From Streptomyces microflavus (lineage in GTDB: Bacteria; Actinomycetota; Actinomycetes; Streptomycetales; Streptomycetaceae), in contig NZ_BMUG01000016.1 in NCBI RefSeq assembly GCF_014650075.1, positions 62,001 to 126,000 of the forward strand: a DNA stretch of 64,000 nt. The letters run 5' to 3'. Both the position numbers and the translations under genes were made by a program. Positions 39,954 through 48,926 of this stretch are shown here, piece after piece. Each line of letters opens with the position of its first letter. Positions within the stretch are counted from its first letter, which is position 1. A model generated the notes under the pieces. The model saw only the letters and a list, made by a program, of their open reading frames with translations, ran no database searches and was not told the origin of the DNA.

Positions 39954-41573
39954 GTGAGGAAGCGGAGTGGTCGTCCGCCTCGGTACGCGGCGGTCCCGAA
40001 CGAGACGATCGACGATGCGGTACAGCTGGATTTCATGGCGTTGGCGCTGCTGACGATCCTGCTGAGGCATCGGGACGGTTGGGACATCACGATGGCCCGG
40101 ATCGGTCACCGGTACGGGTACGGCGAGGAAGCGATGGCCGGGGCGATGGGTCTGCTCCAGGCCGCCCGCTACGTGGTCAAGGTCCGGTACATGCGGCGTG
40201 AGGGCAACCATTGGGCCACCGAGGTGGCCGTCTACGACGTGCCCGCCACCGATGACGAGGTGGACGACCTCCTGGCCGCGATCGAGGAGGAGAACCCGGA
40301 CGCCCGCCGGATCGAGGTGATCCCGCCGACCAAGACCGCGATCGAGAAGGCCGCGAAGCGCCGGACCAAGATCGTTCCCCGACTCCGGGAATTCCGGGAC
40401 TCGGGGCCGACCTGGGGAAACACGGTAAAACCGCAGGTCGTCCCCGAGTCCGGGGTTTCCCGGGACTCGGGGGACCCCGGAGTCACTAAGAAGACGAACA
40501 GCAAGAAGAAGACGAACAGCAAGAACCCTCCGGACCTCCGTCCGTCCGTCCCTGCGGGTAGTGGCGTGCGCGAGGCGCAAGCGCCTGCGGCGCGGACGGA
40601 CGGACGGGGCGGCGGCATCGAGGAGGACCAGGAGGGCGGGCCCGTACCGGCCGGGGGTAGCGGGCAGGGGGGTGGCGTCACCGACGACGCCACCCTGGAG
40701 CCCGGTGGGCCGGAGGCAAAGGCGGCAGCAACGGCGGGGGGTGTTCCTGCGGCCGGTCCGGTGCGGGTGGATGCCTCGCCCGGGGTGGGTCTGCTGCTCG
40801 CGATCGGTGCGGAGCAGCCTGACCTTCTGCTGACCGGCCGGACGCTGCGGGACCAGGGCGTCATGCTGACGGGCCTGCTGGAGGCGGGGTGGCCGGTGCC
40901 GCTGCTGCGGGAGCTGGTCATGCGCCCGCTGCCCGATCCGCTGCGCCGTAAGGTCGGCGCGGTGATCTCCGGCCGCCTCAAGGCCGCGGCCGCGATGCCG
41001 GTCCCCGGATCCGCAGCGGGCGCTGCTGTCCCGCGCCAGGCTCCTGCCCTGGAGGGCTCGGGCCCGGGGGAGCGGCGGTGGGAGGACGGGCCGACGCCCT
41101 CACCGGCCCGGTGGCAGGACATGCAGGAGGAGCGGGATCAGCTGCGGCGCGGTATCGACCGCCACCCGGGCTGCGAGGCCGATGACGGTCTGTGCCCGAC
41201 GCTGGCCGTGGTGGGCGAGGCCCGGTGCGCGGCCCATCTGGGCTGGGCGCTGTGCCCGGGACCGGGGGTCGAGGGGTACACCTGCCCGGTCCGGACCCGT
41301 GACGGCGGTCAGTGCGCTACCTGCCGGGAGCAGGAGTACCTGCTGCACCTGGCCGAGACGCTGCCTGCCCGGGAGGCCGAGGACGGCATGTGCCCCGGCT
41401 ACCACGGGCCCTGTGGCAGGCCGGCGGTCATCGCGGGTCTGTGCGGCCAGTGCCGCCTGTCCTCGCAGGCCGACCGTGACCGCATCGAGCGGGAGTGGGC
41501 GGCCGCCGCAGCCGCGGCCGTTGCGGCTGCTCAGGCAGAAGAAGCCCGGGAGGCGGTCCCGGCGCCGTTCTGA
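39954..41573 (+). CDS. Plasmid helix-turn-helix protein with C-terminal zinc ribbons
   Basis: A 539-residue protein. Residues ~20-85 form a winged helix (DFMALALLTILLRHRDGWDITMARIGHRYGYGEEAMAGAMGLLQAARYV), residues ~145-270 are a disordered linker rich in Lys/Asn and Gly, residues ~275-345 are a helical domain, and residues ~390-510 have several C/H pairs (CPTLAVVGEARCAAH, CATC, CPGYHGPCG, CGQC). GTG at 39954 follows GGAGG at a 7-bp spacing. It resembles helix-turn-helix proteins of actinomycete plasmids and may be a second replication or copy-control factor. A decayed copy of its 3' end lies at 43023-43410. Confidence 0.65.
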   Translation: MRKRSGRPPRYAAVPNETIDDAVQLDFMALALLTILLRHRDGWDITMARIGHRYGYGEEAMAGAMGLLQAARYVVKVRYMRREGNHWATEVAVYDVPATDDEVDDLLAAIEEENPDARRIEVIPPTKTAIEKAAKRRTKIVPRLREFRDSGPTWGNTVKPQVVPESGVSRDSGDPGVTKKTNSKKKTNSKNPPDLRPSVPAGSGVREAQAPAARTDGRGGGIEEDQEGGPVPAGGSGQGGGVTDDATLEPGGPEAKAAATAGGVPAAGPVRVDASPGVGLLLAIGAEQPDLLLTGRTLRDQGVMLTGLLEAGWPVPLLRELVMRPLPDPLRRKVGAVISGRLKAAAAMPVPGSAAGAAVPRQAPALEGSGPGERRWEDGPTPSPARWQDMQEERDQLRRGIDRHPGCEADDGLCPTLAVVGEARCAAHLGWALCPGPGVEGYTCPVRTRDGGQCATCREQEYLLHLAETLPAREAEDGMCPGYHGPCGRPAVIAGLCGQCRLSSQADRDRIEREWAAAAAAAVAAAQAEEAREAVPAPF

Positions 41574-41645
41574 GCGGCCCCCGTCCCGCCCCGACCCCTA
41601 CAGAGTTGGGGCGGACGAAGATCGCCCAGGGGCCCGGCGGGAGCC

Positions 41646-42044
41646 TCAGCGGCCGTAGGTCTGACGGCAGCAGAGCTGGGAGACCGCCCCGGATACGACT
41701 CCTCCGGCACTCCGGCACAGCGCCCGCATCTGCGGGACAGGGCCAGGAGGGCGGGGCCGGCAGGCCGCCGGGCCGGTGCCGGGCGGCGCTGCTGCGGCTG
41801 GGCGGCCCGGGTCCAGAAGCCGGCGCGGCCACACGGTGCTGGGGGACAGCGGCGCGCGGCCGGGACGACGAGCCGCTACGGGCACCCTCGGGGTGGTCTG
41901 ATTCGATCCGGACCACGTCCGACCGCCTGCGGGCTGGACGTCTGGCGCGAGTGCGTGCGGAGCGGCCGTTGCGGCTTGGGTGGGCCGGGGCGCCGGGGGG
42001 CCGGCCGATACGGCCACGCACCCGGTGAGGAGCACGGCGGCCAC
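41646..42044 (-). CDS. Putative secreted/lipoprotein, hypothetical
   Basis: A 132-residue frame. Near its N-terminus it has AAVLLTGCVAVSAG, a lipobox-like LTGC, followed by a Pro/Ala-rich spacer, and it ends CRSAGGVVSGAVSQLCCRQTYGR, a Cys-containing tail seen in small Streptomyces secreted proteins. The GTG at 42044 gives only a very short signal sequence, so the true start could have been lost upstream where the 42073 gene appears truncated. Confidence 0.4.
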   Translation of the reverse strand: MAAVLLTGCVAVSAGPPAPRPTQAATAAPHALAPDVQPAGGRTWSGSNQTTPRVPVAARRPGRAPLSPSTVWPRRLLDPGRPAAAAPPGTGPAACRPRPPGPVPQMRALCRSAGGVVSGAVSQLCCRQTYGR

Positions 42045-42072
42045 GGGGATGCGGGCACCTCGGACAGTGCCT

Positions 42073-42282
42073 TCACCGAAGCCTCCGACTGGCTGGCCGG
42101 CGCAGGCGTACGAGCATGTCCAGAGCCACCTGACCTGCCGCGAGGCGGCGTTCGTTCCGGCGCTGATCCTTCGCGGGCTTGGCCTGGTACCGCTGTTGCA
42201 GCCATCCGCCCATTAGGGCTCCGCTGGCGCCGACGGTGGCCCCAATCAACCCGAACCACCCTGCTGCCACTCTCGCGTCCAC
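42073..42282 (-). pseudogene. Small membrane protein, probably truncated
   Basis: A 69-residue frame opens MDARVAAGWFGLIGATVGASGALMGGWLQQRYQ with one clear membrane helix, then a basic helical part. Its head resembles that of the intact 177-residue protein at 42338-42871 (GLIGLGGALVGAGATFAGVVFQQR), but it stops early, next to the lipoprotein frame. Probably the 5' remnant of a longer gene. Confidence 0.45.
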
Positions 42283-42337
42283 GGCGCCATGATGCCGACG
42301 GGGACCAGTCTGTGTGGGGCTGATCCCGTCTTTCGCT

Positions 42338-42871
42338 TCAGCTTTGAAGGAAGAAGGTGCTGTCCAAGAACTCTGCGAATCGAACGCGCAGGTCCTTCAC
42401 AGCCGAGTTGCGTTGTGGGGCTGGCTCGTTCCGGAGGTAGGCACCTAGCGATTCGATCGAGTCCATGCACAGCCAGAGCGTGGCCTCGCGGCGCTCCATC
42501 TCGGGCCTCGTGTCTTCCGGAGGGTTCAGGAGCACGAAGAAGGCGTTCTGTTGCAGGCGCGACCGCAGTTCAGCGTCTGGGATGCGCTGCACGTTCAGCA
42601 CGATCCGCGCCACTGCGTCGTGCTGACCCCGATACCGTTCGGCGCGCTCGGACTCAGTGAGGCCGTCGTTCCCCTGGCGCGCCACGCGCTGAAGCTCATA
42701 CAGGTCAAACAGGATCGTGTCAGCCGCACCTGCGGTCTGCGCTTGCCGCTGCAGCCTCTTGGCGCTCAGGTCCTGCTGACGCTGCTGGAATACGACCCCG
42801 GCGAACGTCGCGCCAGCCCCCACGAGGGCGCCCCCAAGACCGATCAGGCCGACCAATATTTCGGTTTCCAC
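42338..42871 (-). CDS. Single-pass membrane protein of unknown function
   Basis: A 177-residue protein. One N-terminal membrane helix (ILVGLIGLGGALVGAGATFAGVVF) is followed by a cytoplasmic helical domain of ~145 residues (QAQTAGAADTILFDLYELQRVA and so on). GTG at 42871 with GGAGG upstream is preferred over GTG-like starts further out. Helix-anchored soluble domains of this type occur in many Streptomyces accessory regions, some in defence islands, but the family is not identified. Confidence 0.55.
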   Translation of the reverse strand: METEILVGLIGLGGALVGAGATFAGVVFQQRQQDLSAKRLQRQAQTAGAADTILFDLYELQRVARQGNDGLTESERAERYRGQHDAVARIVLNVQRIPDAELRSRLQQNAFFVLLNPPEDTRPEMERREATLWLCMDSIESLGAYLRNEPAPQRNSAVKDLRVRFAEFLDSTFFLQS

Positions 42872-43022
42872 GTGGCAGATCCTCCTGGATCGGCCGATTT
42901 CCCGAGAGTGATTCTCTCGACTGCTCAATGCCCGCAGTCCGGTTTGGGACACCAGCCGCAGTCACTGCAGTAGGTGGGCGCGAGGCGGACGAGGACGACG
43001 CCGGACTGGACCGATCGGAAGG

Positions 43023-43410
43023 CCCGTCATCGAGACCGAGGACGGCACCTGCCCCGGCTACAACGAGCCCTGCGGCCGGGGCGTGGTGATGATGGGGCTG
43101 TACCCCCGGTGTCGCATGGCCTCGCAGGCCGACTGCGACCGCATCGGAGAAGGAGTTCAACGCGACCCGCGCCGCCGCCGCCGTCGCCGCGATCGCGGAC
43201 CATGAGGGGCACACGGGCGAGCAGGAGCAGCCCGCGGAGCGGAAGCCCGAGGAGTACAAGCCGCAGGAAGAGGCCAAGGCGCACGAGGCTGCAACGCTCG
43301 AGGTCAAACTTGATGAGGAAGCCGCTTTCCGAGAGGCCGCCGAACGCGCAGAGCGCGCCGAGCAGGACCGTGAGCGCGCCGCCCGGGAGCGTGCCGTGCA
43401 CGGGGAGCAG
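43023..43410 (+). pseudogene. Decayed 3' end of an HTH/zinc-ribbon gene running into CRISPR array A
   Basis: Reading ETEDGTCPGYNEPCGRGVVM then CRMASQADCDRIGE, this matches the zinc-ribbon end of the gene at 39954-41573 (EAEDGMCPGYHGPCGRPAVI). A frameshift near 43145 moves it into a Glu/Ala-rich tail (AAFREAAERAERAEQDRERA) that reads directly into the partial CRISPR repeat at 43391-43410. There is no start codon or 5' part. Confidence 0.7.
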
Positions 43411-44630
43411 AGGTCGAAGGCATCACACAGCCGGGCGAAGTCGGGACCATCCCCGCGTGCGCGGGGAGCAGCACCCGCGAGATGGGGTGCCGGGCCGGCC
43501 GTCGGGACCATCCTCGCGTGTGCGGGGAGCAGAACATCCGCACCCGCGCTGAGGACCTGGAGCCGGGGCCATCCCCGCGTGTGCGGGGAGCAGGACGATC
43601 AGCCGGTGAGCACCAGCACGAGCTGGGGACCATCCCCGCGTGCACGGGAAGCACGGCCTGTGGGAGGTGGCCGTGCCCGAGCCGACGGGACCATCCCCGC
43701 ACGCGCGGGGAGCAGTTCGCGAGCGACTTCGCGAGCTGCGGCGCACCGGGACTATCCCCGCACGCGCGGGGAGCAGTGACGCCGGCCAGGAACCAGGGCG
43801 AACTCGGCGGGACCATCCCCGCGTGCACGGGGAGCAGGCCACCCCGTACATGGCGCCCATGTCCCGCTCGGGACCATCCCCGCGTGCACGGGGAGCAGCC
43901 GAGGTAGACGTAGGGCTGCGTCAGGATCGGGGGACCATCCCCGCGTGCACGGGGAGCAGATCGGCCCGTTCTCCGGCCTGGACCTGAAGATGGGACCATC
44001 CCCGCGTGCACGGGGAGCAGCTCGCCATGTTTGTGAAGCATGGGGGCTTTTCCGGACCATCCCCGCGTGCACGGGGAGCAGGTCCAGTCGCCCTTCTCCC
44101 AGGAGTGGCCCACGGGACCATCCCCGCGTGTGCGGGGAGCAGGTCCAGTCGCCCTTCTCCCAGGAGTGGCCCACGGGACCATCCCCGCGTGTGCGGGGAG
44201 CAGATCAGCTCACAGAGTGGGCAGGGGGCCGTCATGGGACCATCCCCGCGTGTGCGGGGAGCAGCCTAGGGGCGGATCGCCGTGATCGCGGCGGCAGGGA
44301 CCATCCCCGCGTGTGCGGGGAGCAGGCCCCGACCCGGAGTGGAGTCCGGATCAGGGCCGGACCATCCCCGCGTGTGCGGGGAGCAGCGGACGCGCATCGG
44401 AGACGCCTCGTCAGCCGAGGGACCATCCCCGCGTGTGCGGGGAGCAGGCCGCCGCGATCTCGCGGTCCAGCTTTCGGGTGGGACCATCCCCGCGTGTGCG
44501 GGGAGCAGGCGGGGCTCGGCAAGGCCGGACCCATCCCAGTGGGACCATCCCCGCGTGTGCGGGGAGCAGAGCCTCGTCCAGCTGCCCCACGACCAGGCCT
44601 TGGGACCATCCCCGCGTGTGCGGGGAGCAG
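43391..44630 (-). CRISPR. CRISPR array A (type I-E), 21 repeats
   Basis: 28-29 bp repeats (plus strand form GGGACCATCCCCGCG.. ..CGGGGAGCAG) recur every 61 bp with ~32-bp spacers, giving 20 spacers. Repeat ends lie at 43410, 43471 and so on to 44630. The first unit is partial. The crRNA-sense strand is the minus strand (CTGCTCCCC..GGGGATGGTCCC), so new spacers enter at the right, next to the leader at 44631. The spacer at 44082 is immediately repeated at 44143. The stem core varies (GTGTGCG newest, GTGCACG and ACGCGCG older). Confidence 0.97.
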
Positions 44631-44720
44631 ACTTCCTGACCTGCAGCGTTACAGAGGAAAGCGCGATTCTCGAGCACTTTCACCGAATGCGACATACCGG
44701 CCATACTTTCAGCACCGTTC
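44631..44720 (-). promoter_or_regulatory. CRISPR leader A
   Basis: The block TTCCTGACCTGCAGCGTTA, then GCGATTCTCGAGCACTTTCA and a GAAT segment, is shared with the leaders at 45269, 46874, 51514 and (inverted) 61064. It is the expected site of array transcription and spacer integration. Confidence 0.8.
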
Positions 44721-44748
44721 TCCGCTCTTCGCAGCTGTACGTCCCGTC

Positions 44749-45268
44749 GAGACTATCCCCGGGGGCCCTCAGGGCAGCGAGGTCGCCGACTGAAGGACGC
44801 GACGTCGCTGAGACCGTCCCCACGGGCCCGACGCAGTCCATCGGTGAGATGGGGGCGGGCAGCAGGCGGGGACCATGCCCGCGTCCGTTGGGAGCAGTTG
44901 ACGCTGCGGGCCTGCCGGACTGCTCACCCGGACTATCCCCGCGTGCACGGAGAGCAGGAGGACATGGTCGGCGGCCGCCAGCTGCGCCTGGGACCATCCC
45001 AGCGTGCACGGGGAGCAGTCCGCAGGTCAGAAGTGGTGTGCCGAACATGCAGGGACTATCCCCGCACGCGCGGGGAGCACTCGCCAACCACGGGCTCGCC
45101 GGGTCGGAGTTCGGGACCATGCCCGCGTGCCGTGCACGGGAAGCACGGCCTGTGGGAGGTGGCCGTGCCCGAGCCGACGGGACCATCCCCGCACGCGCGG
45201 GGAGCAGGGTCTTCTTCGAGCCGAGCCACGCCTCAAGGAGGGACCATCCCCGCACGCGCGGGGAGCAG
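44749..45268 (-). CRISPR. CRISPR array B (type I-E), 7 repeats plus 2 decayed
   Basis: Repeat ends lie at 44897, 44957, 45018, 45080, 45146, 45207 and 45268. Two strongly decayed units, in phase at 61 bp, are recognisable at 44749-44778 and 44810-44836. Repeats become cleaner toward the right, next to leader B. The repeat ending 45146 has 5 extra bases (GTGCCGTGCACGGGAAGCAC) and is followed by a spacer identical to one in array A (43655-43686). Confidence 0.92.
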
Positions 45269-45370
45269 CTTCCTGACCTGCAGCGTTATGGAGGGAGGGT
45301 GCGATTCTCAAGCACTTTCACCGAATCCGGCATAGCGGTCAAGCTGTCAGTCACACCCTTCCGCTGTTCC
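45269..45370 (-). promoter_or_regulatory. CRISPR leader B
   Basis: TTCCTGACCTGCAGCGTTA and GCGATTCTCAAGCACTTTCA repeat the leader block, with AATCCGGCATA as in leader C. Confidence 0.8.
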
Positions 45371-45445
45371 GTCTGTAGTCCCGTCAATACCAACGATGGG
45401 CCCACAGGAATCGAGGGCTTGGCGGCCGAACTCGCCGGCGATGTC

Positions 45446-46873
45446 GGGCATCCCGCACGCGCGGGGAGCAGACGGTCAGCACCATCGTGGACGCTGCATT
45501 CGCGGGACCATCCCCGCGTGCACGGGGAGCAGCCGACGAGCGCCAGGCCAGCGGCGCGGGTGGTGGGATCATCCCCGCGTGCACGGGGAGCAGTGGTCAG
45601 CCATGGCCCCCAGTACCGCGTACTCGGGATCATCCCCGCGTGCAGGGGGAGCAGACGGATCGGATGTCCGCGACGGACGGGGTCGCGGGATCATCCCCGC
45701 ACGCGCGGGGAGCAGACCTGGTCGCACAGGACCGCGACCTCGGTGTCGGGACCATCCCCGCACGCGCGGGGAGCAGATGCCGCCGAGGTCCCCGACCGCG
45801 AGCGGCTGGGGACCATCCCCGCACGGGCGGGGAGCAGAAGCCGACCAGCTCGACCGGCTGGGGCATCCCGGGACCATCCCCGCACGCGCGGGGAGCAGCA
45901 GCTTCTTGAGCCGGCGGATGACTCGAACGGAGGGCCATCCCCGCACGCGCGGGGAGCAGGGAGCCGTGGGCTTCACCTTCTTCAGCTCCTCGGGACCATC
46001 CCCGCACGCGCGGGGAGCAGGGGCGTAGTACCCGTCGGGGAGTGCGGTCATCGGGACCATCCCCGCACGCGCGGGGAGCAGAGGCAAGGACGGTGTTCAC
46101 GGTCGTCACGTTCGGGACCATCCCCGCACGCGCGGGGAGCAGTGGACGTTCGTGTGTTCCGCGCTGGTTAGCCGGGGACCATCCCCGCACGCGCGGGGAG
46201 CAGGCCACCGTCGCTGATCCCCCCGCCTGTCCCGGGGGACCATCCCCGCACGCGCGGGGAGCAGGCGCCACGGAGATCACGCTCACCTGGAAGACCGGGA
46301 CCATCCCCGCACGCGCGGGGAGCAGAAAAGGCCCGGTCCGCACGTGGTTCTGTGCGCGGGACCATCCCCGCACGCGCGGGGAGCAGAAGCGCGGCCGGGG
46401 CCGCAACTCCATGGTCCCGGACCATCCCCGCACGCGCGGGGAGCAGGCAGTCCAGGGGCAGGCCCGTTCCGCGCGCCGGGGACCATCCCCGCACGCGCGG
46501 GGAGCAGGGCCGGGCCGGGAGGTGTCGGCGCAGCCGGGCGGGACCATCCCCGCACGCGCGGGGAGCAGGTGTCCATCGCTTCGCAGAGGCCGGGCGGCTG
46601 GGGACCATCCCCGCACGCGCGGGGAGCAGTAGTCGGCCGGGTTCCAGATCGTCGGCTGGTCGGGACCATCCCCGCACGCGCGGGGAGCAGCTCCGGCATC
46701 TCTTCGTCGTCGAGGTCGATTCGGGACCATCCCCGCACGCGCGGGGAGCAGACCAACACGCTGAGGCACTTCCCCCGGAACAAGGGACCATCCCCGCACG
46801 CGCGGGGAGCAGCCCCCGCCCCTCTCAACCCCCCTGTTGGCGTTGGGACCATCCCCGCACGCGCGGGGAGCAG
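45446..46873 (-). CRISPR. CRISPR array C (type I-E), 24 repeats
   Basis: Repeats every 61 bp, ends at 45471 to 46873, 23 spacers. The first unit lacks its 5' bases (GGGCATCCCGCACGCG), marking the old end. Later repeats nearly all have the ACGCGCG core. A few older ones have GTGCACG and one GGGCGG. Leader C adjoins the right end. Confidence 0.97.
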
Positions 46874-46970
46874 ACTTCCTGACCTGCAGCGTTACAGAGG
46901 GAGAGCGCGATTCTCAAGCACTTTCACCGAATCCGGCATATCGGTCAAGCTGCCAGTCACACTCTCGCTA
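46874..46970 (-). promoter_or_regulatory. CRISPR leader C
   Basis: It is nearly identical to leader B over ~90 bp (AAGCACTTTCACCGAATCCG core) and abuts the 3' end of the GmrSD-like gene, which is read in the same direction. Confidence 0.8.
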
Positions 46971-47005
46971 CAGAGGAAGAACGCTTTCCATGGTCTCGCC
47001 GGTTC

Positions 47006-48679
47006 TTACAGATCCCATTCATCGGCCAGCAGGCCCACGAGTCGCAATTGTCGCTTCTGTAGCAGCTCCGGCACCCACGTCTCATGCTGAAGGACCTGAC
47101 TGGTCAGCGCGAACGTTGAGACGCCGTGCCTGCCGGTGAAGTACTTGGTCTTCTTCTCCGTGAAGTCGTAGTTCTGGGCATAGGCGTTCTTCGTTCGGTT
47201 CAGCAGAACGAGGTTGCCCAACCGGTGCGTCCACTGTCCGCGTTGCTTCTCGGTGAAATCACGTAGCCACCGCGCCCCGGCCTTCGGGTTCTGCGGCAAT
47301 ACGTGCTCGACGGTGATCAACGCGTGGTCGTACGAGACTCCGGGCTTTCCGGCAAGCATCTCGTCCAGGCGAAGCAGAATGTACTTACGAGTCCTGGTGA
47401 CGAGGTAGATGTCACCTTCCAGACGGGCAAGAGTCTCGGTCCTCTCCTCATCCGTCAAAGCGAAGGACGGAGCATCCAGGCCCTTGCCGGCGTCGAGCTC
47501 CCGCAGCAGGTCCGCGTAGCGTGTGACGCGAGGAGTGGTGTAGACCCGGCGAATGAACATACTGGCCGCGAGTCGCTCCAGCGCGCCGAAGAACCTGTCG
47601 AGCCAGGCGGGATCGTGGCCATGGGTGCGCAGTGCCCACAGAGCCGCAGGCCGCCAGTCGTTGTTGTCGATCTGCTGGAGTCGTTTGAACCAGGCGTTGA
47701 CCTGCTCGGCTCCTGAGGCCGCCGTGTAGCGGGCATCACGAATCTGCACGTAGGCATCCGCATACGGCACCACGACCTCGGTGACGAATGCCTCGGCCTT
47801 GCCCGGCAAATAGCGACTGAGGACCTGCTCGGGAAACTCCTTGAGCAGTTCCCGCTCCGCCCGCTTCATGGCGAACACCATGCGCAGGTGGAGGAAAAGA
47901 TCAGCGAAGTCATCCCGGCCCAGAGCCTCCTCGGCGTCCTCCCACTTGCGGGCACACTGCTCCGAAGCGACCTCGTCCAGAGCCCCGATGATGTGCGACT
48001 TGAAAATGTCCGTCGGTGACAGGTCCATGCCCCGAGAGTTCATCACGCTAAAAATCCGGTGGGCGCTGTCAAGGTCAGGGGTGCTAACCACGACCAGGAA
48101 GGTACGCTCCCCCAGCATCTGCACAAGGTCCAGGCGGCGAGCCTCGGACCATTCCACGAGTATCGCGTGCAGTGCGGCCGCATTGCGCAGCACGGCCTTC
48201 TGCGCGTCCGTAGGCAGGGACCCCTCCTTCAGGCTCCGCAGTGCCTCGGTGCCTTCCCTCGTCTGGATGTACTGCTGGAAGAAGCCCGCGTCGCGCATAC
48301 GCAGGGTGAGCCTGGGCTTGGGAGCGAGCCGCCGGACCTTGTTGCCGGGCTCCGTGACAAGCCTGTCGAGATCGCTGCGTAGATCAACGTCCTCCGTCAG
48401 GTCACGCAGGAGGGCAAACAGGATGGTCAGCGTAGTGAGGCGCTGCTGCCCGTCAATAACCTCTGCCGGTGCATCGCCTTTCGCCTTGACCAGGACGACC
48501 GAGCCAAGGAAGTACGGCTCGCCCGTGCCCCGTTCAAGCGACTCCTCCAGATCCGTGAGCAACTGGACCGCCTGCTCGACATCCCACGCGTAAGGCCGCT
48601 GGTAGTCCGGAATCCTGAAGTCGTAGTCGCTGCTGAACACCTTGTGCAGGGAAACTTCCTGCGCCTCGAGCTGCTGCAT
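47006..48679 (-). CDS. GmrSD-type (DUF262-DUF1524) restriction endonuclease
   Basis: A 557-residue single-chain GmrSD. Residues ~15-250 form DUF262 with IPDYQRPYAWDVEQ and the hallmark VIDGQQRLTTL (around residue 72). Residues ~410-530 form DUF1524 with an HNH-like HVLPQNP and LGNLVLLNRTKNAYAQNYDF. GmrSD enzymes are type IV systems that use nucleotides to cut modified phage DNA. It lies between array C with its leader and the old end of array D, on the same strand as the crRNAs, so it is embedded in the CRISPR block. ATG at 48679 has GGGGG upstream. Confidence 0.9.
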   Translation of the reverse strand: MQQLEAQEVSLHKVFSSDYDFRIPDYQRPYAWDVEQAVQLLTDLEESLERGTGEPYFLGSVVLVKAKGDAPAEVIDGQQRLTTLTILFALLRDLTEDVDLRSDLDRLVTEPGNKVRRLAPKPRLTLRMRDAGFFQQYIQTREGTEALRSLKEGSLPTDAQKAVLRNAAALHAILVEWSEARRLDLVQMLGERTFLVVVSTPDLDSAHRIFSVMNSRGMDLSPTDIFKSHIIGALDEVASEQCARKWEDAEEALGRDDFADLFLHLRMVFAMKRAERELLKEFPEQVLSRYLPGKAEAFVTEVVVPYADAYVQIRDARYTAASGAEQVNAWFKRLQQIDNNDWRPAALWALRTHGHDPAWLDRFFGALERLAASMFIRRVYTTPRVTRYADLLRELDAGKGLDAPSFALTDEERTETLARLEGDIYLVTRTRKYILLRLDEMLAGKPGVSYDHALITVEHVLPQNPKAGARWLRDFTEKQRGQWTHRLGNLVLLNRTKNAYAQNYDFTEKKTKYFTGRHGVSTFALTSQVLQHETWVPELLQKRQLRLVGLLADEWDL

Positions 48680-48773
48680 GCCCCCATGATGAGGCAGCAG
48701 TTGGCACCGCGTCCCGGTAGACAACGAACCCGGCCCAAGTCGCTGACGCGGCGCCCGGGGCCAGCAAGGTGTC

Positions 48774-48862
48774 GGCTCGGCTCCGCCCCGCGCGGAGAAC
48801 ACCGCTATGGGGTCATTGACTCCACGGCATCACCGGATCGCCTCCACCCGCCCGGAGAGCAC
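48774..48862 (-). repeat. Two remnants of a second CRISPR repeat family
   Basis: ggctcggctccgc..gcggagaacac (48774-48802) and ggatcgcctccac..ggagagcac (48835-48862) match, on the minus strand, the repeat form GTGCTCTCCGCG..GGAGGTGAGCC seen at 63282-63482. They are 60 bp apart and precede array D. Confidence 0.6.
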
Positions 48863-48926
48863 CCGAATACGAACGCCCAGCTCAGCCGACCCCGGGTGTT
48901 CTCCACGCGAGGTAAGCCGCTGTCAA

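Noticed and set aside
44282..46171. Long open frames across the CRISPR arrays giving proteins with repeated SPRARGA/HPRVHGEQ units
   Set aside because: The 61-bp period plus stop-free GC-rich repeats create frames on both strands; there is no ribosome site and the translation only mirrors the repeat. The same holds at 49474-51276 and 61691-62467.
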